Assembly: GCF_023721755.1 (NCBI RefSeq)
Contig: NZ_JAMDLH010000003.1
Location: forward strand, 372,001 to 436,000
DNA: 64,000 nucleotides
Source: Pleomorphomonas sp. NRK KF1
Lineage (GTDB): Bacteria; Pseudomonadota; Alphaproteobacteria; Rhizobiales; Pleomorphomonadaceae
Direction of reading: 5' to 3'
Each line of letters opens with the position of its first letter. Position 1 is the first letter of the stretch. The translations under genes were made by a program, and so were the position numbers. This document shows, piece by piece, positions 1-8,699 of the stretch. Below the pieces are notes generated by a model, which worked only from the letters and a program-made list of their open reading frames with translations, had not been told where the DNA came from and did not search any database.

Positions 1-505
1 CGGGCAGGGCGAAGATCACCGTGGCGATCAGCCCCGGGACCATGCCAAGGCCGAACAGCACCAGGGCGGGGATGAGGTAGACGAAGGTCGGGATGGTCTG
101 CATCAGGTCCAGCACCGGACGCAATGCGGCCATGGCCCAGGCCCGGCGTGCCGCAAGGATGCCGATCGGCACGCCAAGTCCCATGCAGACCGCCGATGAT
201 GCCACGACGAGCGCCAGCGTCTGCGTCGTCTCCTTCCAAAATCCCTGATTGACGATGAAAAGGAGAGCCGCGGCGACGAACAGCGCAAGCGGGATCGAGC
301 GCTTCAGCACAAAGGCAAGCGTGGCAATCAGCGCGACCGTGACCGGTGGCGGCGGCGCTTGCAGCGCGACAACGATCCACTCCACGGCGCCGCCCAACAC
401 GGTGGCTATGGCGTCGAAGACGCCGCTGCCATTGGCCGTCAGCCAGTCGACCAGTGCCTTGGCCCAGGGACCAACCGGGATCTTGTAGGCCGTGAGGAAC
501 TCCAT
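1..505 (-). CDS. choW: Choline/glycine betaine ABC transporter permease (partial)
   Basis: Membrane permease of a quaternary-amine ABC importer (ProW/ChoW family), passing choline or betaine across the inner membrane. About 168 N-terminal residues are visible and the gene runs off the left edge. The protein starts MEFLTAYKIP, then shows at least four hydrophobic spans and the ProW-like stretch PTFVYLIPALVLFG. The ATG at 505 has a GAGG about 8 bases upstream. It lies 33 bases downstream of the binding-protein gene on the same strand, so the order is choX-choW, with an ATPase gene expected beyond the edge. The choline assignment rests on the neighbouring ChoX residues and betI. Confidence 0.85.
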   Translation of the reverse strand, partial: MEFLTAYKIPVGPWAKALVDWLTANGSGVFDAIATVLGGAVEWIVVALQAPPPPVTVALIATLAFVLKRSIPLALFVAAALLFIVNQGFWKETTQTLALVVASSAVCMGLGVPIGILAARRAWAMAALRPVLDLMQTIPTFVYLIPALVLFGLGMVPGLIATVIFALP

Positions 506-538
506 GATCGCCTCAGTCTCCCTCTCGTTATCTCACCC

Positions 539-1474
539 TCAAAGCCCCAGCGCGGCCTTCACGGCCGGAAGTCCGTCCTTGCCGTCACGGGTCGTCACAC
601 CGTCGAGCCAGGGCGCGAGCACGTCTGGGTGCGCCGCCAGCCAGGACTTTGCCGCCTCTTTCGCCTCGGCGCCGTTCTCAAGGATGTCGCCCATGATCTC
701 GTTCTCGAGAGCCAGCGAGAACTTCAGATTGCCGAGGAAACGGCCGAGGTTGGGGCAGTCGGCCGAGAAGTTCTTGCGCGTGTTGGTGTAGATCGTGGCC
801 CCGCCGAGGTTCGGCCCGAAAACTTCGTCGCCACCTTCGAGATAGGCCATGTCGAAGCGGGCGTTCATCGGGTGCGGCTCCCAGCCCAGGAAGACGATCG
901 GCTTGTTGTCCTTCACCGCCCGGCTCACTTCGGCCAGCATGCCCTGCTCGGAGCTCTCGACCAGCTCGAACCCGGAGAGGTCGAACTTGTTGTCGTCGAT
1001 CATGCCGAGGATCAGGCGGTTGCCGTCGTTGCCCGGCTCGATGCCATAGATCTTGCCTTCGAGCTCGGTCTTGAACTTGGCGATGTCGCCGAAGGTCTTG
1101 AGGCCGGCGTCGAAGGCGTACTTCGGCACCGCCAGCGTGTACTTGGCCCCTTCGAGATTGACGCCCGTCACCTCGATGGTTCCCTTGTCGAGGTAGGGCT
1201 TGAGATCGGCCTCCATGGTCGGCATCCAGTCGCCGAGAAAAACGTCGATGTCGCCGTTGGCAAGCGAGGCAAATGTGACCGGCAAGGCCAGAAGCTGCAC
1301 CTCCGGTTGGTAGCCGAGGCCCTCGAGCACCACGGACGCTACGCCCGTCGTCGCCGCGATGTCGGTCCAGCCGACATCGGCGAAGCGCACGGTCGTGCAG
1401 GCGTCGCCGTCGGCGGCGAACGCCGGACCGGCGAGGGCAAGAGCGATCGGCAGGGCGGCAAAGGCGGATTTCAT
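539..1474 (-). CDS. choX: Choline-binding periplasmic protein ChoX
   Basis: Periplasmic receptor (311 aa) of the choline importer. Residues 1-20 are a signal peptide ending AFA. As I recall the Sinorhizobium ChoX site, it is built from three Trp, a Tyr and an Asp (W43, D45, W90, Y119, W205). Here W36, D38, W83, Y112 and W198 occur with identical spacing, which favours choline over glycine betaine alone. I chose the ATG at 1474 because a GGAGGAG lies upstream and the signal peptide follows directly; a longer reading frame to 1564 adds only an Arg-rich tail. It is transcribed divergently from betI, which probably represses it in the absence of choline. Confidence 0.9.
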   Translation of the reverse strand: MKSAFAALPIALALAGPAFAADGDACTTVRFADVGWTDIAATTGVASVVLEGLGYQPEVQLLALPVTFASLANGDIDVFLGDWMPTMEADLKPYLDKGTIEVTGVNLEGAKYTLAVPKYAFDAGLKTFGDIAKFKTELEGKIYGIEPGNDGNRLILGMIDDNKFDLSGFELVESSEQGMLAEVSRAVKDNKPIVFLGWEPHPMNARFDMAYLEGGDEVFGPNLGGATIYTNTRKNFSADCPNLGRFLGNLKFSLALENEIMGDILENGAEAKEAAKSWLAAHPDVLAPWLDGVTTRDGKDGLPAVKAALGL

Positions 1475-1710
1475 CGGTTGTATCGCTCCTCCAGCCGTCC
1501 AAAGGCGTCGCCTCCTTCGGGCCATGAAAGTTTTATGACCATGTGGAGCGAAATGAATACGCATTTTCCAGTGAATGCCAATGACTTTTTGGCAGGACGC
1601 AGTGGATTACTTCCGCTGATGCGCCGGGATTGGCCCGTTTCAGCGTATTTATCGGGCATCACGATGCCCAGTCCGTTTCGAAATGGGTGGATTTACGCTC
1701 CCGGTTTTTT

Positions 1711-1730
1711 ATTGATTGAGCAGTCAATTA
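1711..1730. promoter_or_regulatory. Candidate BetI operator
   Basis: ATTGATTGAGCAGTCAATTA contains the inverted halves ATTGA and TCAAT around an 8-base centre, in an AT-rich patch (1705-1738) that stands out from the GC-rich surroundings. Its first half resembles the ATTGATTG start of known BetI boxes. It lies 35 bases before betI and in the 290-base region shared with choX, so BetI bound here could control both directions. The assignment is by similarity and position only. Confidence 0.55.
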
Positions 1731-1764
1731 AAAATATGCTGTAGGGAGAGCGAAGGAGAACGGG

Positions 1765-2349
1765 ATGCCCAAACGCGGCATGCAGCCGATCCGCCGGCAG
1801 GAGCTGGTGATCGCAGCCGTCGAGGCCATTCACGAACGCGGATTGAATGGCGTGACCATGGGAGACATTGCCAAGAGGGCCGGCGTGTCGCCTGCGCTTG
1901 CGCACCACTATTTCGGCTCCAAGGACGAACTGCTGTCGGCCACCATGCGGCATCTGCTCGGCGAGTTCGCGTTCGCGGCTCGCCGTCGTCTTGTCGACGC
2001 GAAGGATCCGCGTGCGCGCGTCGACGCCATCCTTGAGGCGTGTTTTGCGCCCGAGCAGTTCTCGCCGGCTGTCACCTCAGCCTGGCTCGCCTTCTACATG
2101 CAGTCCATCCACGACAAGGCGGCCGCACGCCTGCTCGCCATCTACCTTAAGCGGCTCGAAGCCAATCTTCGGCACGATCTGCGACCGCTGGTGGGCGATG
2201 GCGCCTCAGCCCTTGCGCGCGGCATCGCGGCGATGATCGACGGCCTCTGGCTGCACGCCGCCTTGCCGACATTGCATCGCTCTCCCGGCGAGGCGCTCGG
2301 CATCCTTCGCGATTATGTCGACGGCCGTCTCGCCGTCGCGAGGACGTGA
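1765..2349 (+). CDS. betI: TetR-family choline-responsive repressor BetI
   Basis: DNA-binding repressor of 194 aa, the usual BetI length. The N-terminal helix-turn-helix covers about residues 25-55 (GVTMGDIAKRAGVSPALAHHYFGSKDEL), followed by the helical ligand domain with the BetI-like segment AWLAFYMQSIHDKAAARLLAIY. BetI normally releases its operator when choline is bound. The ATG has AAGGAG 8 bases upstream. No betA or betB (choline to betaine oxidation) lies beside it, so it probably serves the divergent choXW importer and possibly distant bet genes. Confidence 0.88.
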   Translation: MPKRGMQPIRRQELVIAAVEAIHERGLNGVTMGDIAKRAGVSPALAHHYFGSKDELLSATMRHLLGEFAFAARRRLVDAKDPRARVDAILEACFAPEQFSPAVTSAWLAFYMQSIHDKAAARLLAIYLKRLEANLRHDLRPLVGDGASALARGIAAMIDGLWLHAALPTLHRSPGEALGILRDYVDGRLAVART

Positions 2350-2416
2350 GATTTCCCCGTTTGCGTCCGGGGCGCTGCACCGCTAGGCTTTGCCTTCCTT
2401 CCGGAGCCGTTCGCCC

Positions 2417-3295
2417 ATGCCCGTCCGCCACATTGCCCTCGCCGTCCTCGTCATGGCGATCTGGGGCTTCAACTTCGTCGTGATTCGCCTTGGGCTGGGC
2501 TCGGTGCCACCGCTCCTCCTAGCTGCGCTTCGCTTCGTCGTCGCCGCCCTGCCGGCGTTCTTTCTCGCGCGGCCGAACGTGCCGCCGGCACGGATGATCG
2601 CCGTTGGCATGACGCTGTTCGTCGGACAGTTCGCCTTCCTCTTTCCGGCAATGAAGCTCGGCATGCCTCCGGGGCTCGCCTCGGTGACGCTGCAAAGCCA
2701 GGCCTTCCTGACCATTCTGTTCGCGGCGCTGGCCCTGGGGGAGCGACCGCGGCCACGTCAGCTTGCCGGGGCGGGTGTCGCCGCGCTCGGGCTTCTGACC
2801 ATTGCCACAACGGTGGGCGGCGACTTTACGGTGGTCGGTCTTGGCCTGACTCTCGCCTCGGCCGCGAGTTGGGCTCTCGGCAATATCCTGATGCGGGGCA
2901 CCGGCAAGGTCGACATGCTTCCGATGATGGTCTGGCTGAGCCTTGTGCCGCCGATCCCGCTGTTCGCGCTATCGCTCGCCATTGAGGGCTGGCCGGCCAT
3001 CGTCTCCGGCATTACCGGAATGGGCCTGTTGGGCGCCGGCTCGGTGCTCTATCTCGCCCTGCTTGCCACACTGGTCGGCTTCGGCCTCTGGGGTTTTCTT
3101 CTCAAGAACCACCCGGCCTCGACGGTGGCGCCCTTTTCGCTTCTGGTGCCGCTGTTTGGCACTCTGTCGTCCTGGCTGGTGCTGGGAGAAACTTTCTCGC
3201 CGTTGCGCGTTGCAGGCATGGGGCTGATCCTTCTCGGTCTCGCCACCATAGCCCTGCCGTTGCCGGCCTTCGCCAAAAGACGATGGGCGGCCTGA
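2417..3295 (+). CDS. eamA: DMT-family exporter, EamA-like
   Basis: Inner-membrane exporter of about 292 aa with ten predicted hydrophobic helices arranged as two EamA repeats. It closely matches E. coli EamA (O-acetylserine/cysteine exporter) in recalled stretches: WGFNFVVIRLGL near the N-terminus, FAFLFPAMKLGMPPGLASV, SWALGNI and WGFLLKNHPASTVAPFSLLVP. Export of cysteine-pathway metabolites is therefore likely but unproven here. The start is set at the ATG at 2417 because the first helix follows immediately; a TTG at 2390 would add nine residues. It is transcribed in the same direction as betI, 68 bases downstream, with no clear functional link. Confidence 0.8.
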   Translation: MPVRHIALAVLVMAIWGFNFVVIRLGLGSVPPLLLAALRFVVAALPAFFLARPNVPPARMIAVGMTLFVGQFAFLFPAMKLGMPPGLASVTLQSQAFLTILFAALALGERPRPRQLAGAGVAALGLLTIATTVGGDFTVVGLGLTLASAASWALGNILMRGTGKVDMLPMMVWLSLVPPIPLFALSLAIEGWPAIVSGITGMGLLGAGSVLYLALLATLVGFGLWGFLLKNHPASTVAPFSLLVPLFGTLSSWLVLGETFSPLRVAGMGLILLGLATIALPLPAFAKRRWAA

Positions 3296-3312
3296 GGACC
3301 GCCCGCGCTTTT
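3285..3312 (+). terminator. Weak intrinsic terminator after eamA
   Basis: GGGCGG at 3285-3290 pairs with CCGCCC at 3299-3304 around an 8-base loop and is followed by GCGCTTTT. The stem overlaps the eamA stop codon and the T run is short. It lies between the convergent eamA and cytochrome genes. Confidence 0.35.
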
Positions 3313-3338
3313 CGTTCCGTCTGTCCGAAGTGCCTTGC

Positions 3339-3953
3339 TTACGGCAGCGGCGCCGGATTGGCGGACAAGGACCTGAGATAGGCAATCAGATTGGCGCGAT
3401 CTTCCGGCTTCTTGACGCCGGCGAAAGCCATCTTGTTTCCAGGCACTTCAGCCTTGGGATTGGTGAGGTAGACATCGAGCGTCGCGTAGTCCCAGGTGTG
3501 GGTCTCGCCGAAGGTCACCATGGCGGGCGAGTACTTGAAGCCTTCGTGGGAACCCGGCTTGCGGTTCACTACGTCCCAGAGACCGGGACCGACCTTGTTG
3601 GCGCCCGAATCAGCAAAGGAATGGCAGGCTGCGCAGACCTTGGATGTCTTTTCGCCGGCAGTGACGTCGGCGGTCTTGAGACGCTCTTCGATGGGGGGTA
3701 CCCCGGAGGCGGCCGGTGCCACGGCGGCTTGCTGGGTCGCGGCGGCGGCCGGCGCATTGGGATCGGGCTCGACCGCAGCGGGTGCGGGAGCGTCTGTCGC
3801 GACAACAGCCGGAGCGGCATTCATGTCGATGACATAGCCGGGTGTCTTGAGGTCCTGCTTGGCGAAAATCTGGTCAGATACGAAATCGACGGCAAAAACG
3901 ACGACGGCAACCGCCAGCACGGCGCCGAGAATCTTGTTGGGTTGCAGTGACAT
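3339..3953 (-). CDS. cycM: Membrane-anchored cytochrome c (CycM type)
   Basis: Single-heme c-type cytochrome of 204 aa. Residues about 6-28 form an uncleaved hydrophobic anchor, followed by an Ala/Pro-rich linker (about 45-85) and a class I cytochrome c domain with the heme motif CAACH and a distal methionine candidate in NKMAFAG. Such proteins shuttle electrons from the bc1 complex to terminal oxidases on the periplasmic side. The ATG at 3953 has AAGGAG about 12 bases upstream. The order cytochrome-kdsB-pheA is common in Rhizobiales. It is divergent from kdsB. Confidence 0.85.
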   Translation of the reverse strand: MSLQPNKILGAVLAVAVVVFAVDFVSDQIFAKQDLKTPGYVIDMNAAPAVVATDAPAPAAVEPDPNAPAAAATQQAAVAPAASGVPPIEERLKTADVTAGEKTSKVCAACHSFADSGANKVGPGLWDVVNRKPGSHEGFKYSPAMVTFGETHTWDYATLDVYLTNPKAEVPGNKMAFAGVKKPEDRANLIAYLRSLSANPAPLP

Positions 3954-4176
3954 CGGGGACACCGGCTCCTTGGAGTCGCGCGGCGCCCGCCCTGGCGCGC
4001 GTGACATTTGTCGGTTTAGGAATGGACCTCGCCAGAGGCTTTCTGGCCACACTCGGCAGCATATACGGGATTTTGCTCCCTCCTGCAAACTATCCTCAGG
4101 TCGCGTCGCGCCGTATAAAGCGCCGCCCGAAAGTGCGTCGGCCGATGCCTTCTGTCGCCCTGCCGGAGGATTGCAC

Positions 4177-4932
4177 GTGTCCGAAGTAAAGCCGAACACC
4201 CTGGTGATCATTCCCTCGCGCCTCGGATCGACGCGTCTGCCGGACAAGCCGCTGGCCGATATCCATGGCGAAGCGATGATCGTCCACGTCTGGCGCCGTG
4301 CCGTCGAAGCGGGTATCGGCGAGGTGGTCGTCGCCTGCGACCATTCCTCCATCAAGGCGGTCATCGAAGCGGCCGGCGGCCGCGCGGTACTGACGCGCCC
4401 CGACCATCCGAGTGGTTCGGACCGCATCTTCGAAGCGCTGTCCAAGGCCGATCCCGATGGGCGGGTCGAGGTGATCGTCAACGTGCAGGGCGACCTGCCG
4501 ACGATCGCTCCCTCCGCCGTTCGCGCCTGTTTCGACCCCCTCCTCGACTCCGCCGTCGACGTTGCCACGCTGACGGCCGAGATCGTTCGCGACGAGGAGA
4601 AGAGCGACCCAAACGTGGTCAAGGTCATCGGCTCGCCCGTTGCCGAACGCCGGCTCCGGGCACTCTATTTCAGCCGTGCCACGGCACCCTACGGCGACGG
4701 GCCGCTTTATCACCACATCGGCCTCTACGCCTATCGCCGCTCGGCGCTTGCCCGCTTCGTGACGCTGCCGCCGTCGACGCTCGAGAAGCGGGAAAGACTG
4801 GAGCAGCTCCGCCTTCTCGAGGCGGGCATGCGCATCGACGCGGCCATCGTCGACGACGTACCGCTCGGAGTCGACACGCAGCACGATCTCGATCGAGCCA
4901 GGGCGATCATCGGCGCCTCGATCAAGGGGTAA
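4177..4932 (+). CDS. kdsB: 3-deoxy-manno-octulosonate cytidylyltransferase
   Basis: CMP-KDO synthetase (251 aa) activates KDO with CTP for lipopolysaccharide inner-core synthesis. The N-terminal nucleotide loop [15 protein letters not shown], the NVQGDLP motif and the C-terminal [13 protein letters not shown] are typical of the family, and the length is normal. The start is the GTG at 4177, which has a perfect GGAGGA 7 bases upstream and places the family's N-terminus correctly; the open frame continues upstream only by chance. pheA follows 129 bases downstream on the same strand. Confidence 0.95.
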   Translation: MSEVKPNTLVIIPSRLGSTRLPDKPLADIHGEAMIVHVWRRAVEAGIGEVVVACDHSSIKAVIEAAGGRAVLTRPDHPSGSDRIFEALSKADPDGRVEVIVNVQGDLPTIAPSAVRACFDPLLDSAVDVATLTAEIVRDEEKSDPNVVKVIGSPVAERRLRALYFSRATAPYGDGPLYHHIGLYAYRRSALARFVTLPPSTLEKRERLEQLRLLEAGMRIDAAIVDDVPLGVDTQHDLDRARAIIGASIKG

Positions 4933-5061
4933 TGGTCGGCCCAAAGGCGCGTTCGTTCTCAAGACGCGGTTCCGAAGGCAAACCGATATCCGCTTTTGCT
5001 GGAATTGCTCCGGCGCGGCTGCTATGCCGCTTTCCGCCTTTTGAAAAAGCGGAAGAGAACG

Positions 5062-5946
5062 ATGTCGGAGAAGCTTAAGGTCGTATTCCAGGGCGAGCCG
5101 GGCGCCAACTCCCACCTTGCCGCCCTAGAGGTCTATCCCGATTGCGAGGCCATCGCCTGCCCGACCTTCGAGGATTGCTTCGCGGCGCTCGCGTCCGGCG
5201 CCGGGCACCTCGGCATGATTCCGATCGAGAACTCGACCGCAGGTCGGGTCGCGGACATCCACCACATCCTGCCTCACGCCGACGTTCATATCGTCGGCGA
5301 GCATTTCCTGCCGGTTCACCACCAGATTCTCGGCGTCAAGGGCGCGCGTCTCGACAACATCAAGACGGCACAAAGCCATGTGCAGGCGCTCGGCCAGTGC
5401 CGGCAGACTCTGCGTTCGCTCGGCATCACGCCGATCGTCGGCGCCGACACCGCCGGCTCCGCCCGCGAGATCGCCGAGGCGGGCGACCCTGCGCGCGCCG
5501 CCATTGCCTCATCGCTCGCCGCCGAGATCTACGGTCTCGACGTGCTGAAAGCCGATTGCGAGGACACGCTTCACAACACGACGCGCTTCATCATTCTGTC
5601 GCCGCGTCCTCGCGCTGCCCCGCCTTACGGGACGCCGACGGTGACCACCTTCATCTTCCGGGTCCGCAACATTCCCGCCGCGCTCTACAAGGCCCTGGGC
5701 GGCTTTGCCACCAACGGCATCAACATGACGAAGCTGGAGAGCTACCAGCTCGAAGGCCAGTTCTTCGCGACGCAGTTCTATGCCGACGTCGAGGGGCATC
5801 CCGACGATCCCGCAGTGAAGTTCGCTCTGGAGGAACTCGAGTTCTTCAGTCGCGAGGTCAAGGTGTTCGGCAGCTATCCCGCCAGCCCCTTCCGTGACAA
5901 GATCCGCGAGCCGGCCGCCCATCTCGGCCTCCGGCCCGGAGAGTGA
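5062..5946 (+). CDS. pheA: Prephenate dehydratase
   Basis: Converts prephenate to phenylpyruvate in phenylalanine synthesis. It has 294 aa: a PDT domain at about 5-185 with the catalytic TRF motif at 174-176 (HNTTRFIIL), then a C-terminal ACT domain (about 193-275) carrying the KLESYQ phenylalanine-binding motif. It is monofunctional, with no chorismate mutase domain, as usual in alphaproteobacteria. The ACT domain implies feedback inhibition by phenylalanine. The start at 5062 follows GGAAGAGA. It is convergent with nudC, 3 bases away. Confidence 0.95.
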   Translation: MSEKLKVVFQGEPGANSHLAALEVYPDCEAIACPTFEDCFAALASGAGHLGMIPIENSTAGRVADIHHILPHADVHIVGEHFLPVHHQILGVKGARLDNIKTAQSHVQALGQCRQTLRSLGITPIVGADTAGSAREIAEAGDPARAAIASSLAAEIYGLDVLKADCEDTLHNTTRFIILSPRPRAAPPYGTPTVTTFIFRVRNIPAALYKALGGFATNGINMTKLESYQLEGQFFATQFYADVEGHPDDPAVKFALEELEFFSREVKVFGSYPASPFRDKIREPAAHLGLRPGE

Positions 5947-5949
5947 TCC

Positions 5950-6918
5950 CTACTTGAGGTCGGCCCACACCTCGATGAGGTGGCGGGCCACCGCGAGCCT
6001 CGGCGGGCAATGCAGCTTGCCGACCTCGGTGGTCGCCAGCATCGCCTTGACCTCGTCGCGCGTGAACCAGCGGCAATCGTCCATTTCGGCCTTGTCCACC
6101 ACGATGTCGGTAGAGATCGCCTCGCCATAGCAGCCCAGCATCAGGTTGGCCGGAAACGGCCACGGCTGGCTGGCGTGATAGCGGACGGCGCCGACGTCGA
6201 TGCCGGATTCTTCCTTCGTCTCGCGGCGTACGGCGTCCTCGACCGTTTCGCCCGGCTCCATGAAGCCGGCGAGGCAGGTATACATGCCTTCCTCGAAGCG
6301 CGGCGTCCGGCCGAGCAGCACCCGATCCTCGCCGTTCTGGATCAGCATGATCACCACCGGGTCGGTGCGCGGGAAGTGCTGGGTGCCGCAGCCGGTGCAG
6401 GTGCGCTGGTAGCCGGCGGCGATGCTGACCGTAGGCGCGCCGCAGACGCCGCAGAAGCGATGGCGCTGGTGCCAGAACAGCGTTGCCCGCGCCTGCGCCA
6501 CCGGGCCAAAGCCGTCCGCGCCGACCACGGCGTCACGGGCAAGGCTGCGAAGATCGACGAGACTCTCGCCGGGTTCAAGCTCAGGTTCGGTCTTGAACTC
6601 GCCGGCGAACCACGGCCGCTCCTCAAGGTCCAGACCGAGAAAGATCTGCGTCTCCGTCTCCTGGAACAGCGCGTTGGCCGCGTTTCCCTCGAAGTCGAGG
6701 CGGCCCGATCTTACCAGCACGCGATCGCCGAACAGCATCATCAACCGGCGACGCGGGTCGGCGAGATGGCGCTGCACGAGCGCTTCGTCGGTGCGCTGTT
6801 CGGAGTGCCGGTGAAGCAGGTTGTTCGAATAGGTGTTGTGGCTGGACCAGTCGAAGCCGGAGGGAGGGTCGGAAGGCAGGATCATCGTGTCATTCGCTTT
6901 CAGTGGACCGGCTTTCAT
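5950..6918 (-). CDS. nudC: NADH pyrophosphatase (NudC)
   Basis: Nudix hydrolase of 322 aa that splits NAD(H) and, in E. coli, removes NAD caps from RNA. It shows the NudC layout: N-terminal domain, a zinc ribbon with Cys156, Cys159, Cys174 and Cys177, the Nudix box at 218-240 (G-x5-E-x7-RE-x2-EE-x-G-I), and the NudC-specific SQPWPFP motif just after it. The start is uncertain, since neither the ATG at 6918 nor the one at 6885 has a strong ribosome site. DUF6460 lies upstream on the same strand, 27 bases away. Confidence 0.93.
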   Translation of the reverse strand: MKAGPLKANDTMILPSDPPSGFDWSSHNTYSNNLLHRHSEQRTDEALVQRHLADPRRRLMMLFGDRVLVRSGRLDFEGNAANALFQETETQIFLGLDLEERPWFAGEFKTEPELEPGESLVDLRSLARDAVVGADGFGPVAQARATLFWHQRHRFCGVCGAPTVSIAAGYQRTCTGCGTQHFPRTDPVVIMLIQNGEDRVLLGRTPRFEEGMYTCLAGFMEPGETVEDAVRRETKEESGIDVGAVRYHASQPWPFPANLMLGCYGEAISTDIVVDKAEMDDCRWFTRDEVKAMLATTEVGKLHCPPRLAVARHLIEVWADLK

Positions 6919-6945
6919 CGCCGGCCGGGTACTTGCGGCCGTCCA

Positions 6946-7224
6946 TCAGAAGCGATTGTTGCGGCCGATATTGAGAAGTCTCAGCACCAGCCAGACGGGT
7001 ATGACGACCACGGCGCCGAGCAGGAAGTAGCGCCAGACGCGATCGACGGCGTCGAAGCCCATCGACCAGATGCGGTCGACGAAGCGCAGCGCGGACGTCA
7101 CGATGTCGTAGGGTTCTATGCCGAGCGCGGCGAGCACGACGCCGACGACCAGGGAGAGAATGACGAGCCTGAGAAGGAGGCGCGCCGGGCTGTCGCCGAA
7201 CAGGCGCACGAAACGATCGGACAT
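6946..7224 (-). CDS. Small membrane protein, DUF6460-like
   Basis: A 92-aa protein with two hydrophobic helices (about 14-38 and 64-86) separated by an amphipathic stretch, with basic residues at both ends. It resembles the small DUF6460 family I associate with Rhizobiales; no function is known to me. It sits between apaG and nudC on the same strand, 89 bases after apaG. Confidence 0.6.
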   Translation of the reverse strand: MSDRFVRLFGDSPARLLLRLVILSLVVGVVLAALGIEPYDIVTSALRFVDRIWSMGFDAVDRVWRYFLLGAVVVIPVWLVLRLLNIGRNNRF

Positions 7225-7313
7225 GGAAACGCTCCGGCTTTCCGGTTGGGGAGGTTGCCGACAGATAGGCGCGGCAACCGACCTTGTCCAGCCTCAAGGC
7301 TTTCCGGTATCGA

Positions 7314-7706
7314 CTAGTTCAAAGTGCGCTCCGCCACCGGGCTGTCCAGCGAGAAGGCCGGTATCGTGACGTCGAGCGTGGTGCCGCGATCGTCGACCAT
7401 CCTGTAACTGCCGGACATGATGCCGCTCGGGGTCGAGAGCGGGCAGCCGCTGGTATATTCGAAGGCTTCGCCCGGTTCGATGATCGGCTGCTGCCCCACG
7501 ACGCCCGGACCGGTCACCGTGCGGCGGAGACCGTTGGCGTCGGTAATCTCCCAGAAGCGGGTCATCAACTGCACGGCGCGCCGGCCATGGTTGGCGATGA
7601 CCACCCGGTAGGACCAGACGTAGCGGTGCTCGTCGGGCTCGGACTCTCCGGGGAGGTAGCTCGGCTCCACCGTGACGACGATTTCATGGCTGACGGCTGT
7701 GAACAT
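7314..7706 (-). CDS. apaG: ApaG domain protein
   Basis: A 130-aa single-domain protein with the fibronectin-like ApaG fold. Visible family features are the N-terminal VTVEPSYLPGESEP, the FWEITDANG turn, the GPGVVGQQP glycine-rich loop and the YTSGCPLSTPSGIMSGSY signature. ApaG has been linked to Co/Mg resistance and diadenosine tetraphosphate metabolism in enterics, but its molecular role is unclear. The ribosome site before the ATG at 7706 is weak. The solute-binding protein gene ends 30 bases upstream on the same strand. Confidence 0.9.
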   Translation of the reverse strand: MFTAVSHEIVVTVEPSYLPGESEPDEHRYVWSYRVVIANHGRRAVQLMTRFWEITDANGLRRTVTGPGVVGQQPIIEPGEAFEYTSGCPLSTPSGIMSGSYRMVDDRGTTLDVTIPAFSLDSPVAERTLN

Positions 7707-7736
7707 GGCGGGCGCATCCCGAGTTGCTGCTCGGCG

Positions 7737-8579
7737 TCAGTAAAGGCTTTCGGGGAAGAAGCGCAAGGCGAGATCGGCCAGCGTGCCGTCGGCGTCGAGC
7801 GCGCGCAATGCACTGTCGATGCTGGCCTTGAGCGCTGCATTGTCAGCCGCCACCGCGATCTTCATGCCGTCGCCGAAATAGGCCGGCTCGGTATAGGCGC
7901 CGCCGGAGAAGGCGCAACACCCCTTGGCAACCGGTCCGGCCAGCCAGAAGGAAGCGCCGACGGCGCCGGTAAAGACGGCGTCCACCTCGCCCTTCTTGAG
8001 AAGAGCGAACAGCTCCGCCTCGCTGGTTGAAGGGCGAAGCTTGGCGGCGGGAAAAAAGTCGCCGATGAAGTCGGCGTAACGGCTGCCGGCGATGACGCCC
8101 ACCGATTTTCCCGAAAGCGAGCGCGGCGATGGCTCCACCAGAGCCGGCCATCGCCGGACGAAGCGTGCCGGTTCTCTGAAATAGGGAACGGAGTAGGCGA
8201 GGTACCGGCGCAGGACCGGCGTGTCGGCGATACCTGCGGCGATGGCGTCGGCCTTGTTCTCGCGCACCGCGTCGAGCAGAAGCGGAAATGGTCGGACCTG
8301 AACCGTACAGGGTATGGCGAGGCGGGTGCAGATCGCCCTGGCGACCTCGACGTTGAAGCCGGTGATCAGGCCCGAACCGTCGATGAAGTTGAAGGGCGGG
8401 AAATCGTCGGCTGTCACGAAGCGGATGGATGGCGGGCTCGCGCCGGCAGCGGTCCCGCTACCGGGAGGGACAAGTCGAGGATAGTCGGACTCGGCGGCGT
8501 GGACAGCTGAGACGAGCGGGCCGAGGAGACACAGGAGGAGCCCCAGACTTGCAGCAATCAAGCCTTTTGAGATGTGCAT
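7737..8579 (-). CDS. Orphan periplasmic solute-binding protein, amino-acid type
   Basis: A 280-aa SBP_bac_3 protein with a signal peptide (residues 1-28, ending VHA) and the hallmark pattern: FVTADDFPPFNF, LITGFNVEVARAICTRL, ADAIAAGIADT, a KSVGVIAGSRYADF hinge segment and GEVDAVFTG. Such proteins bind polar amino acids or related small molecules in the periplasm. No permease or ATPase lies nearby, so it either serves a distant transporter or acts as a sensor partner. The C-terminus ends at a short FFPESLY tail. The substrate cannot be read from the sequence. Confidence 0.8.
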   Translation of the reverse strand: MHISKGLIAASLGLLLCLLGPLVSAVHAAESDYPRLVPPGSGTAAGASPPSIRFVTADDFPPFNFIDGSGLITGFNVEVARAICTRLAIPCTVQVRPFPLLLDAVRENKADAIAAGIADTPVLRRYLAYSVPYFREPARFVRRWPALVEPSPRSLSGKSVGVIAGSRYADFIGDFFPAAKLRPSTSEAELFALLKKGEVDAVFTGAVGASFWLAGPVAKGCCAFSGGAYTEPAYFGDGMKIAVAADNAALKASIDSALRALDADGTLADLALRFFPESLY

Positions 8580-8699
8580 CTTCGGTTACCCGGCGACCGC
8601 GGAAATGAAACTCCCACGAGGCTAGCCGAACTTCGGCGCGGGCGGAAGTCTTGGTCTCTTGCGGCCCGCGTTCCGAACGGCCTTTGCCCGACGGTTCGA

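Noticed and set aside
359-1744. 461-codon plus-strand frame across choW and choX
   Set aside because: Opposite two clear transporter genes; it would also run through the betI-choX control region.
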